Positions 50,991-62,970 of a stretch of DNA of 64,000 nt are shown here, in pieces. The stretch comes from Colias croceus. Taxonomy: Eukaryota; Arthropoda; Insecta; Lepidoptera; Pieridae. The notes beneath the pieces are model-generated. The model was not told the DNA's origin and made no database searches. It was given only the letters and a program-made list of their open reading frames with translations. How positions within the stretch are numbered: the first letter of the stretch is position 1; the number at the start of each line of letters is the position of its first letter. The position numbers and the translations under genes were made by a program. The stretch lies in NCBI RefSeq assembly GCF_905220415.1, contig NC_059537.1, positions 7,261,622-7,325,621 on the forward strand, written 5' to 3'.

Positions 50991-51403
50991 CACAATAATA
51001 TTTGTGCGACGGCTACAAATCACGTTCCCATCCACGTAAGTCACTCGTAGTGAGTTCGATCACTGCTCAAACATTTTAGCTTCCGAGCTCGCGATACGAA
51101 AATGGTAATAAAAGTTAGATGAATGCAACGGTGCGGTTCGGCGTGTCGCGCACGGGGAACGCGGGCGGGCGTCGCGACTTCGGCGGCACAGAGCGGCGTA
51201 TGCGTGCGCGCTGGCGGTGGGGCCGACCGGTCGCAACCGGGCCGCGCTCTCACCGGCCGGAGCGCCCTGCTACTATGTACTACAATCGCACTTGACACGG
51301 TCCCGTCGCAAAGAAAGTTTCACAGTTCTATGTCACCTATTCTCAGTATTGAAAATCAGGACTCGGATTACTCTCCTATTCAAACAGATATATCGTTTCG
51401 ACT
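50991..51403 (-). promoter_or_regulatory. CpG-rich promoter and leader exon, probably for bbg
   Basis: A CpG-dense block (51120-51300) is followed on the minus strand by a donor (ttgtg/gtgagtga) at 50991/50990. A TCAGTC initiator-like motif on the minus strand at 51400-51405 gives a leader of about 410 nt. Only very short ATG frames are found in it. It lies 4.4 kb upstream of the bbg start exon on the same strand. A second GC-rich patch at 50800-50930 is inside the proposed intron. Assignment to bbg is inference. Confidence 0.45.
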
Positions 51404-51790
51404 GACGACTATTCGCTAGGAGAAGCCAGTCCACACTCTAATTAGATTAGATTATTCCATAATTCTTACCTACTTGGCTTCGTAGGTCACAATGTTGTCT
51501 TTCCAAGCAGATGTTATAAGTGCGTAAGTCTAAACGTCTTAATGGCATTAACTCTGAGGTAACCAGAAATTAAAGGACTTTTCTATTTACGTTTACCATT
51601 GTTTCTTCTAATGTGATAAGTATTCTCGTGGAGCAGTGATTGTTTATTTCTTCGTTCTTGTATAGTTTCATTTTCAAAAATTTAATTGCATAAGCTATAA
51701 AGGTTAAATATTTTCTCTCCTTCTATCTTACAACGGCTTTCTCAAACGTTACAAAATTTTAACATGCACAGTTAGTTAAACGGAAAACCT

Positions 51791-51975
51791 AATCTATACT
51801 TCTGTACGTAATAATATTATAAAGCTGAAAAGTACTTTTTTTTGTTTGTTTGAACGCGTAAATCTCAGTAACTACTGCAACGATTTCAAAAATTCTTACA
51901 CTTTTGAATATTTACGTGATCACTTAGTGCCTATAGGTATGTACCATGCGCGAGGCCGTGGAGGTCGAGCTCGAA
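51791..51975 (+). repeat. retroposon tail, diverged
   Basis: Begins 'aatctatacttctgtacgta' and 'ataatattataaagctgaaa', runs through 'gtttgtttgaacgcg' and ends near 'gcgaggccgtggaggtcgag'. It looks like a worn member of the tail families listed elsewhere. Confidence 0.4.
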
Positions 51976-52529
51976 GTTATACTTATGTATATTTTTAACC
52001 ATAGAGAAAATTATTAATGTATAATATCAGATTTCTCTAGGTACGAGCCACGAGGTAACCTAAAATTTTTTTCCAAAAACTTTTCTTTCACAATACTCAT
52101 ACTTAATTCTAAGAACTAAATTAACACTATATTAATTACAAATAACAAGATTAAACTACATTAAAGATCAAAGATAAATTGTCATAAATAGCAATCACGT
52201 TAAATTTGCTGATTTTTTAAACTGCTCGTGTCCACTGTCCGTATTTGCGGAGCTCGAGACGTTCACCTAATTTCTCCTTGTATAGCTGGAACTACATTTT
52301 TAAAATTACTTTTCGGAATGTTACCTTTGAGCTTTTTTTAAATACCTGACCCTTTCTGCCTACCCGTATTCACTGAGTAGTTAAGGCATACACCATTTAA
52401 CTCATTAGTTTCAGCAAACTTTTATTCAAAGATATACTTACATATAACGAAGTCGCTAGAAAAGATCAAATGCGCGAAAGGCTTTAAAATTGCTTGATTT
52501 AAAACAATTACATAATACTGCATAAGTAG

Positions 52530-52615
52530 TTATAAAATGAAGTCGCCTTTTCTTTAAAACTACGCAACAGATTTTGAGGCGGATTTTCTATCCGCCCGTG
52601 ACTTCTTCATTCTTA
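52530..52615 (+). repeat. retroposon tail fragment
   Basis: Shares 'tttaaaactacgcaac' and 'gattttgaggcggattttc' with the 1735-1950 copy; truncated on both sides. Confidence 0.45.
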
Positions 52616-55401
52616 ATTAACAAGAAAGTTAAATGTAGAGTAAAAGTTTGGGTTTCAGTTTTAGAATTTTTAAACATTTTTCACACAATATTAATAGAAT
52701 AAACATTGTTAACAGACATATTTGTTTCCTTTGACATTATCTAAATAAGATGTTACTTTAATCAGAACAACAATTTGGGTCAATATTTTCGGACCAGCGG
52801 CACTGGAAGGTCATCAATATGTAATCAGCATGATTCACAGACGGCCTCTCAAAATAACTTTTTTCATTTTTTATTTTAAAGACTTTATTTCGTGCTAATA
52901 CTTAAGTTACATATTTTTGCTTAAGTATGTGCGAATCTATTAATCGTATTATAATAGTATGTAAAATGTTTACTATATTACCAGTTTTAGTCGATAATAA
53001 ATTGAATGTAGAGTCCAAGAGATGCGAATTTTGTCTTATTGTAAATACCGCTTTTGGAATATTCCTAGTGATATCATTACATTCCTCTGTAGATAACTAT
53101 GTAACTGAATAATGAATATAATAAAACACATCAACATAGTTAGCTTTTAAATGCACTATCATAAAACGATATAAATCCACAGATAAATCCGTCATTGCAG
53201 TCATTCTTCTTAAAATTCTAGATTCGTATTGCAGAGTAATTGGACAAGAGACGCCTTCTGATAAGAATGTGTGACATAATATTTAAATTTTTAATAGAAT
53301 GTAGGTACTTATTTTATTATTTATTTTGCTCTCTCAAACAAACAAATCTCATCAAAATCACATTTTTTTAAGTGTCTAGAGTTTCCTAAGATAATATTAT
53401 ATTATATTCATACATTGATTAATTAAATCCTCATTAAAAGTGAAGTCTTGTTGGCACATAGTGCACAAATCAATTTCAAACAATTTATTTATTTCATAAT
53501 TTGAAGTGATATAAATTATAATTAAAGTTGAATTAATCTTGACAATAACATTTCATTGCGTATGAGTATTAATTAATAATTCTATATTGAAAAGTATAAT
53601 AAATTTAAAGAATCTTCAACGTGTAATACTGGTACTTGTGGTATTCAGATTTCAATAAAAAGCAATAGAACCAATGGTTATTGTGTCACGGAATAATATT
53701 AAGGAATGCTCTAATGTTCGGTTGCAATTCAGCGTATAATGTGCAATTTGCAGCCGGCCATTCGATGGTCACGCGAGCCTACAGGCTACAGCGTTATCGC
53801 CTTTCCTAACCTTAAAACTCCTTATTTATCGTTATTCTATATGTCGTTATTTTTAACACATTTAAGATTATAAACATAGAGCTGTACCTAATTAACAGTT
53901 CCGTGTAATTCATATAACATGTTAATCTAGAAAAGATCTAGATTAATATAGTCTATGGAAAAGCCTATTTTCCTGTCTGCACTGGGAATGAAAGCAAGCC
54001 AAATATGTAGAATTGTAGAGCGACCACCTTATCTTCCCACGCGCTTGTAATAATGTAACACAAGCCATAAAAGGATTGCGGTATTTTCATTAATACAATA
54101 ATACTAATAAGTACTAATAAATAGGTACCTATCGTAAATGTAAAAGATACTGTTAAGCCTTACGCTATATGGATGATGAATGCACAGATAATAAGACTAG
54201 GTTTTTCAGAACAACCTATATACATATATCTTTTAGGTATCTATATGTACAAACACAAAAAAATACGCGCGTGTGAATTGGCGGGAAAAATTAGTGTAAT
54301 AATTATATTATAATTTAAATTAACAGAACAACAGTGTTTTATAGTATTTGCTATATGTGTTACGCAACTGACATAACTCTTCACTTTGTTCAATTTTAAT
54401 TTTAAATGCTTATGTAACATATATTATAGCCAGAAGAGTGTATAAGCACTTATGCAGTATCAATGTCACGCATTGCTGCTGATTTTTTTTTTAATTGAGT
54501 AAAACAAACGTCCTAATTATTCAAATTATTTTTGCTTCAAAATTTGCTATCAGATTTATAATTAAGTTAAACATAAAATATGTTTAACTTGATTAACAAA
54601 ATGAAAAATAGAAAAATAGAGTCACTTCATCAGTTTATTTCAATGTCACGTTTATAAAAAGATATAATAGTTTCGAAATAACTTAATTGATCTTCTTTTG
54701 ATCCACCCACGAGCGCTCATCTGAACGTCATCACTTTAAACTCATTGTCTCTGCCACAGTTACCTAGAGGCTGCAAACGCATCCCATAAACTTCAATTCT
54801 CAACTAGCCCGTGGCTCTTAACATTTAACCTTTACGTTTGACATTTCGCCCATAGAAGGTGCTTTATTTCACCCAGTTTAAAGCAAATGAACCGCTTTTG
54901 TTCTTACCAAACCATTCAGTATCATAATCCTTGGTGCTTTCATCGAGTTTCGAAAACTTCGCGTCTCTTAATATTTAGTGAAGCCCGATTAAGCCTTTGT
55001 TTTAAATTATCAAAACAGTAGAATCTGTACAAAGGAACATTGCTCGTTTATGTATTATGAAAAGTTTTGGTTTGTTATCCATCCGAGTGAGCATCATCGT
55101 CGAAGTTCGACATCTGTTTATGACAAAATACAAAGTACTTCCAAATCATATAAACTATATAGAGCTATTAACCATATATGGAGCCTGGTACTGTGCTGAT
55201 GCTTGCACCTTGACCATACAATACACATATGACATGTTGGAAAATAAGATAAGTACATACATTAAATAGGTATAAAATTTTAGTAATAGTTTATTATCAG
55301 CATTTACTTTTATACTTGTAACAAGTACAATAAAAAAAAGAATTAATTAACAAAACAATTTTTTCGTGTTAGGTAATATTAATTTAAATTTAACTTATAT
55401 A

Positions 55402-55646
55402 ATACTAGGTTTCCGCCCGCGGCTTCGCCTGCGCAGTCAAAGAAAAACCCGCATAGTTCCCGTTCCCGTGGGATTTCCGGGATAAAACCTATCCTATTTC
55501 CCGGGGTAAAAAGTAGCCTATGTCCTTTCTCGGGTGTCAAAATATCTCTATACCAAATTTCATGCAAATTGGTTCAGTACTTTAGGCGTAATTGAGTAAC
55601 AGACAGACAGACAGAGTTACTTTCGCATTTATAATATTAGTATGGA
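55402..55646 (-). repeat. retroposon tail, copy 5
   Basis: On the minus strand it starts 'tactaatattataaatgcga', has CTG(T) repeats, 'catgaaatttggtatagag' and 'gggataggttttatcccgg', and ends 'gcgaagccgcgggcgga' then 'cctagt'. It is the longest and cleanest copy of the family in the window. Confidence 0.7.
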
Positions 55647-56689
55647 TTATATGACTTCCAGATATTATTATAAAAAAATAAAAATATGCTTTTTAATAAA
55701 TAATGTAATATAATATGTACACTATTTTATGCTACAAACTATAAAATAAGTGCATGCTCTATGATAGTACGCTCAGTAAGGATTTACGATATTGGGTACA
55801 GTCTTTCAAACTCTTTGTCTAATAAATACCTCAATAATTTTACTCCCAGTGATAGGAAATCGATAATTATAATACTTAATTTGTTTTAATCGCGTAAATT
55901 ATTAAATGAAAAAACTAAGTAATATAACAACAGAAGAGTCTACATAGCGGTTTATTTTTCTAGTTCTTATTGAGTACAAATATGATTTCGCTAACGAAAA
56001 TAGAGACTATTCTCTAGTCATATAGACACTGTCTTTGTTTAAGCTGGGAGGCTGCGCAAACACAAAAATTGCACGACACGAGCAAAATATGCCGTTCTAT
56101 TCACGTAGTTTAATACCCTCAAACAAAAGATTTAACAGCTGATATTTTAAAAGTCAATGAGAAAATTAGTGAAGTCAACGATTCGTAGTGATGCTAGGAT
56201 GCAGTATGGGGAGGCAGGGTGGAGCGCGGGTGCGGGGTGGGGGCTAGGCCGGTGTCCCTCATTGATCGTGAGCGCGCAGCATCCCCGCAACCCGCATCCT
56301 CTCCTCAACACAACCACAAAATCCTACACTCCAAATTGGAATCGTTAGAATTCGAGAGCTCGCCTCGTTCTTGACCTGGCTTCACATGTAAAATATTACA
56401 ATTACAGGACTCATTTTGACTCCTTTCATGTATTTTACAATCACTCAATCTTGATTTACTTACTTTATCTTGATATCTTGATTTTCTATTTGCGATATTA
56501 TATAATTCACCCATTGGAACATGACCAAAATTAATTTCAGCATATCGCTAAACTCAATCTAGGATATATGTCTACTCTCATATTACATCTTATTTCTAAA
56601 ATTTCACTTGATCAATAGACTTTTGATAAATTTAACATTTGTGTCATTAAAAATTGCACAGGCTCTAAAATTAGCATAATTAAAGTGTC

Positions 56690-57130
56690 TGTAGGAGTGG
56701 TACGGGACTCGGGAGAGTCGGGTGTCGGTTTGCGACGGCGGGTCGGGAGCGGGAGCGAGGCGCGCGCTTGAATGGGCGGCGGCGCGACGGCGCAGCGGCC
56801 CTCAGCGACTCCGCCAGTCCGCACACCGGCGGCTCCGCTGCCCCACGGTCGGCCGCACTCCGCTGAACAACAATGCTCAAAAACACAACATAACTGACAG
56901 ACCCATCGGCGGTTGCCGGCGATGCTCGATCGGCCGGCACGCGTGGCCGTCGGTCGTAAATAGTTTGATTTATGAAAGCCACAGGAGGATTAAGTTTAAG
57001 CTGATTAGGACTCGTGCAAGGGGCGGGAGTGCGGTGCAGGGGCCGGGGCCGGTGTCGCGGGTGTCGCGGATCGGAAGGATGGCGCGGCGCGGCGGCGCGG
57101 CGGCGCGCGGCGCGGGCTTGCGGCGCTGAC
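56690..57130 (+). promoter_or_regulatory. CpG-rich promoter/leader of the receptor gene with a 16-codon uORF
   Basis: CpG density rises sharply from 56690 to the start codon at 57131. An upstream ORF with strong context (A at -3, G at +4) begins at 57079, encodes MARRGGAAARGAGLRR and stops at 57127-57129, one base before the receptor ATG. This could lower translation of the receptor or favour re-initiation. The transcription start is not defined. Confidence 0.5.
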
Positions 57131-60100
57131 ATGGCCCTCCGGCCGCGCCGCTTGCAGCTGGCGGCGCCCGCGGGCCTGCTGCTTCTGCTGGGCCTGCTCT
57201 GGCCGATGGGTGAGCACTGAGCCGACACATCCCCTCCACTTAACATGACTCGCACCATATCACCAAACTCATTACTTAACCTATAAACAAAGAAACACTG
57301 TAACCTAGTTGTCGAACATATCCTACAAATAAATAACCTTAAAAAATTACTTCACCAAGTCACAACCGTCTACTACTTAGTTATTATTCTGTGGCACCGT
57401 TCATCTTTTGTTAGAACTCAAGACGTTAACCTCGCTTCTTTTCCTAGGCTTAACCAGGGTATCGAAATTATGGTATTTGTAGAGCTAGTCAGTCAAAATA
57501 TATATATCTCATAATCAATCACCCGCTCTTCTTTTTTTATCAAAAAACACAATTAAATTCGGCTTTGTTAAGAGTGCTTCACGTACCTAATAAGAAACGT
57601 GGCAAATGTGTGTCCTGGCAAGAGTGATCATTGCAATGTTTATGTTAATAAACAAAATTTATTAAAATAAAGCTTAAACAATCGCCGCAGAAATAAAGCT
57701 GACCATGGGAGTGTGGTTCAAATAATAGGGCGATCCAACTTTACTGGACAAAGAATATATGGACTTGGACACTAAGATTGATTTGATATTAGTCATCAAT
57801 ATGTATAATTGAAATTTAATTTTAGATTCAAATAAGATTCCAAATTAAATTATATTACAGTGTATTAAAAATGCACCATATTTTTTATCGATTCTACTCT
57901 CCTAATGGCTCTGCATTGAGTATAGTGTAGTATATTATGCGTATACATTGCACAGTTAAATTTCTGATATCACTTCATAGACATTAGTCAAATACAAACC
58001 ACACCTTAAAATACCAAAATGATGTAATGTTACGAAGGCTTTACAGTTATACACAAGCTAAAGTATGATTGTATAATATTTGTCTCAATTTATGCGTGCC
58101 ATTTAACATGCCTTTGATATAACATATTATTATTAATTACTATTATTAATATCAGAAACCTCTATCTTTAAATTAAAAACGACTGATACTAATCGTAACC
58201 ATAATCAAATGGTTTTAGATTGCAAGAAATTCAAAGAATACTTACGTTTAAAATGTTGTATAGATTCGCGGCTTTAAAACTACCCTCAATTTGGCATTTT
58301 TCTTTAATATGCAAATATACAATGTTTTCCCTTTTTAAATATATAATTTTAATTATAATATGTAAATGATAGGTTGATAAAAGATGATTACGACCTGATT
58401 GGTGTCATTTCCCTTCATTTGTGTCAATCGGGTATTGCAAAAAGCCCTACGTTGATTCTACATGATTTATAATCGTTATGAGAACACCGTATATACTTAA
58501 GTGACATGAATGGTCAATCATTTTTATTATACAACTGAAACAATACATTTATTTACGTGTGCCACTATTTTTGTCTGTATAAATTTTGTCTAATAATAAT
58601 AATAATTAATAACTAACTTTGTCTCTATGACATGAAAAATAATCGTTTATCATTTTACAACATTAAACCGTCATAGGGATTGGATGCTTAATTCATTTTA
58701 TAAATTCAATGTCTTATTAATAATATTAAATTGAGTTATATTTTAAAGAGTGATATTTAAATTAAATTATGTATTTGAATGCATCAGAGCTTTCGTAGCA
58801 GATTAATACCTAATTATTACATCAGCTTAGTTAATCTAGGGAAAAAAGCCTTAACTCTTTGATTACTGTTTATGTGACACAATTTCCAAGTTTTGATTTA
58901 ACGAAAGACAGATTGCTATTAAGCTAGATTCAATTTATGGCATAATATGACAATTTTATAAACCTGTAGTTAAGTAATGTTTGAATTGCCTAATTATAGA
59001 AAAGATGTTTTCTTTATACTTTTAAAAAATTTGTATGATCATTAAGGCACGCACCTTCTTAGAACAACCATCTCTTCTCAATGTTCAAAACTCTAGATTA
59101 AATAGTTAAACATATTACTTATCCAAAAATAGAATAATTACATTATAAGAGTTTATAATTTGGATAATGAAAACAAACGCATATTGATAGAAAAGTGTGA
59201 CTAGGGGTCCTCGGTGGGTACCACGAGAAGCGGCTGCTGCATCATCTGTTGGACCACTATAACGTTCTGGAGCGGCCGGTGGTCAACGAGAGCGATCCGC
59301 TCCAACTATCCTTCGGCCTCACACTCATGCAAATCATTGATGTGGTATGTGTACCTTATCGATGTTAGACTACCTCCAACTGTTTCGCATCAAGTAATCG
59401 TAGTAGACTTATAGATTATAATTTTAAACTGTTATTAGCATTAATGTAAATTTGATTACAACATAAAATTCATAAAATTATCTATCTATATGTAAATAAA
59501 CACATTTACACATATTACTACCAGATTCAATAAATAAAACTGTCTTATTCACATGTCTTATACATATTATATACTTACTCAATGACAAACTTATATGTAA
59601 GTGCAATACAAGAGCAGAGAGCTGAAAATCTCATCTCAATTAGGCGAACACTTATCTTGTACCTATAGGCTATCCATAACCCGATACAACATTCATCTTA
59701 AGATGTTTCTCAAGCTACCTTATCCGTTTCAATGAAGAGAAAATATGAAGGGTATAAATTGACTTTATGTATTAAACTGAAGAACAATTAATGGCCTGCT
59801 GTTAGTTCATTGCAATTACCAACAAACCTTGTGGCCAGCGATCCGAAACGCAACTGTTGCAACTGCCACTAAAGGAATAGAATATGCTAATTTCTGAATT
59901 ATGCAATAACTGTTTTACTTACAGGACGAAAAGAACCAGCTTTTAATAACAAACATCTGGCTAAAATTGGTAAGTAATTTCGTATATGATCTTGTGAAAT
60001 TGATTTTGATACTTTAAAAATAAAGAAATATTTAACTAAACCCACGTGAAGTAACTAAAGTCACGTGGAAAAAAAGTTAAATTTATGTAGAACTAGTTTG

Positions 60101-62166
60101 TAACGCACACATAAATAATCTTTTTAGGAATGGAATGATATGAACTTGAGGTGGAACACTTCTGACTTCGGTGGAGTTAAAGATTTACGAGTGCCGCCAC
60201 ACAGATTATGGAAACCAGACGTCCTTATGTACAATAGGTACTGAAATAAATCCATACAATTAATTAATCGATAGTGCATCATTTAAACTTAAAATTGCTT
60301 TTTTAAAACAGTGCCGATGAAGGTTTCGACAGCACATATCCGACCAACGTAGTAGTACGGAATAATGGGTCATGCCTCTACGTGCCGCCTGGTATTTTTA
60401 AGAGTACTTGCAAAATTGATATCACTTGGTTCCCATTTGATGATCAACGATGTGAGATGAAGTTTGGGAGCTGGACATATGATGGGTACCAAGTATGTAT
60501 AATGTTTTGAATCATATTTATATCTACAATGTAAAATCACAGATAATGCTTAAACAAAAATAATATTTTGCAGCTGGATCTCCAACTACAAGATGAAGCT
60601 GGTGGAGATATAAGCAGTTTTGTAACAAACGGAGAATGGGAGCTTATTGGTACGTATAGATTTATCAAGATAATTTTACTTCACGGTTCACGATTTTCTT
60701 AAATATTTCTAAATAAATACATGGATTTCATCAGGTGTACCAGGCAAGCGAAACGAGATCTACTACAACTGCTGTCCAGAACCGTACATCGACATAACAT
60801 TCGCAGTAGTGATCCGGCGGAAAACGCTTTACTACTTTTTCAATTTAATTGTACCGTGCGTGCTAATTGCCTCTATGGCTCTACTGGGATTCACTTTACC
60901 GCCAGATTCAGGAGAAAAACTATCTTTAGGTAGGTCTATTTCCATCGAAATCACTCTTAAGAAACTTATTGATCTGAAAAAAATAAATAACAATTAATTC
61001 ACATAGGTGTGACGATCCTGCTATCTCTGACGGTGTTTTTGAACATGGTTGCGGAGACGATGCCAGCCACATCAGATGCAGTACCCCTGCTCGGCACGTA
61101 CTTCAACTGTATAATGTTCATGGTGGCTTCTTCGGTTGTTTCTACTATACTTATTTTGAACTACCATCATCGACACGCCGACACGCATGAAATGAGTGAT
61201 TGGGTAAGTTTGATTTCATTTATTTAAGTTTAGAAATAAATGTATAAGTTGCATGTTAAATAAATATGAGATAATATTAAATCACCAAATAATTTATGAA
61301 AGACAAGATCCATTGAAGCAATTTCATGAATGGTACAGATTCGCTGCGTGTTCCTGTACTGGCTGCCGTGGATACTGCGCATGTCCCGGCCCGGCTCGGC
61401 AGTGACGCCGCCGCCAGCGCGCGCGCCTCCTCCACCGGATTTGGAACTTCGCGAGCGTTCCTCAAAATCACTCCTTGCCAACGTGCTCGACATCGATGAT
61501 GACTTCCGGCATGCTCATGCGCAGCAGCCCCCCTGCTGCCGATACTACAGGTCCCTCGACGATCTACACGAACACTACTCGCCGTAAATAGCACGGTTTT
61601 TAAACCCCAGCCTCGAACGTTCCGCAGTTTACCTGGCCCTAACAGCTATAAAACATTACGTCTCTCATTAGATAAATCAACTTCATCTCTTCAGTAATTC
61701 GGGTCTTGGGTTTTTTTTTCTTTGTCATTTGTCAGCATAAGTCCCGTAGTACCCTATGATCCTTGGACCAATCTCTTGTTTTTTAACTTTACTTTTTCAC
61801 ATCATATAGATGGTTATAACCATACGTCTGTTCTAGGAGCGGAGAGGAAAACGGCGCAGGTCTAACTACACACAGCTGTTTCGGTGTAGACTACGAGCTC
61901 TCCCTAATTCTTAAAGAGCTTCGAGTCATCACAGACCAGGTAATGACATACATATTTTTTAATTAACATTAACTTTCAAAAAATATATGACCTCAACAAA
62001 TATTTTGTTCTAGATGCGCAAAGACGACGAAGATGCGGACATTTCGCGCGACTGGAAATTTGCCGCCATGGTCGTGGACAGACTGTGCCTTATTATCTTT
62101 ACCCTGTTCACAATCATCGCCACGCTAGCCGTGCTGCTGTCCGCACCACACATCATGGTGTCGTAG
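57131..62166 (+). CDS. nAChRalpha7: nicotinic acetylcholine receptor alpha7-like subunit, 11 exons, 496 aa
   Basis: Exons: 57131-57209, 59205-59344, 59925-59969, 60128-60237, 60312-60492, 60574-60649, 60735-60929, 61007-61203, 61339-61550, 61837-61939, 62014-62166; all phases close. The protein has a Leu-rich signal peptide (1-25), ligand-site residues Trp116, Tyr123 and Trp179, a Cys-loop C158-C172 with 13 residues between, and vicinal Cys223-Cys224 in YYNCCPEPY, which makes it an alpha subunit. GEK at 270-272 before TM2 marks a cation channel. TM1 is about 241-263, TM2 274-295, TM3 306-328 and TM4 468-489; the tail is SAPHIMVS. It would assemble as an acetylcholine-gated pentamer in neuronal membranes, the target class of neonicotinoids and spinosyns (family knowledge). 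N-terminal 'EKRLLHHLLDHYN' and loop 'SLLANVLDIDDDFRH' fit insect alpha5-7; alpha7 is preferred. The acceptor at 59204 has a poor pyrimidine tract, and the donor at 61551 is weak. Confidence 0.93.
57210..59204 (+). other. receptor intron 1
   Basis: A 2-kb AT-rich phase-1 intron after the signal-peptide exon. No other coding or repeat is recognised. Its acceptor (gtgtgactag) is purine-rich upstream, so a different first exon spliced to 59205 cannot be excluded. Confidence 0.65.
59345..59924 (+). other. receptor intron 2
   Basis: AT-rich intron before the 45-nt exon encoding DEKNQLLITNIWLKL. In the related insect alpha6 gene the matching exon has mutually exclusive versions; no second version is visible here. 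Confidence 0.65.
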
Positions 62167-62970
62167 CGACCCGCCCGCCTGCGTCTGCGCATGCGTAACG
62201 TTCTGTGATACCGCGAATATTTGTTAAGTTGTGATGTGCGAATTGGTGCGGGCGCCGATGCCGCGGCGCTGAAGTTGCCGCCGCCTGCTTTGCCGCCCGC
62301 GCCCCCTGTAGACATAAGTAACCGCTGACTGCCATCCCTACGCATAAATACTTATACTGCCTGTTCATAATCTTCTTCTTTAATCTTGAAATCAGTCCTT
62401 CGATGCCTTCGGCTTTGACTCTCAGAACATTCGAACAACTTGTAATGTTTCAGCATGATGATATTTCCCTGAGAAATCATCACACCAATACCCACCCTTC
62501 CAATAATAATAATAAGAATGGTTTCTAAGCAATCGACCGAATCGATTTCGTGGCAGTAATTAACATATCTGGTGCCGATACAGCGACGACCAGGCTTTTA
62601 GTGATCCACGCTAGAATAGTCGCCATTACAGGAGATCACAATTTGTGACTGTGATCGTTACCGAAATTGTAGCACAAAAATGTCTTCCTTCATACCTTTT
62701 TATGGTCGGTCACGTTTAAAATTTATTACATTGTTAGATCTTCCTTGATCCTATGTACAGTATAGTTGATTGGGCAGACAAAATAAGCCCTTTGTTTTTC
62801 CTTATTCGATTCCGTGAATCGTGGTTATGGTCCCTAACTTTATTTTCGAACGTATTTGTGTCAGTAGCTAGTATAGAACTTTACAAACAATGTTGTTTCA
62901 ATTGGTACAGGTTGTGATATGCCTCGTTGTGAACGGGACGATATTGTTATAAATAAATATCCAAAGCTAT
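62167..62970 (+). other. 3' UTR and poly(A) signal of the receptor gene
   Basis: GC-rich for the first 170 nt and then AT-rich. The first clear AATAAA is at 62952-62957, about 790 nt after the stop. Insect receptor 3' UTRs can be longer, so later signals may be used. Confidence 0.45.

Larger units (their letters stand above)
51404..56690. other. intergenic region between divergent bbg and receptor genes
   Basis: Contains retroposon tails at 51791-51975, 52530-52615 and 55402-55646, and a GC-rich patch at 56200-56310. Otherwise AT-rich, with no gene I can support; frames at 52927-53112 and 55057-55269 lack any domain. Confidence 0.6.

Noticed and set aside
56680..57258. 192-codon minus-strand frame and a 135-codon plus-strand frame over the receptor leader
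   Set aside because: High GC removes stop codons in all frames. The plus frame begins with GTG, not ATG; only its last 16 codons form a true ATG uORF. No domain is seen in either.
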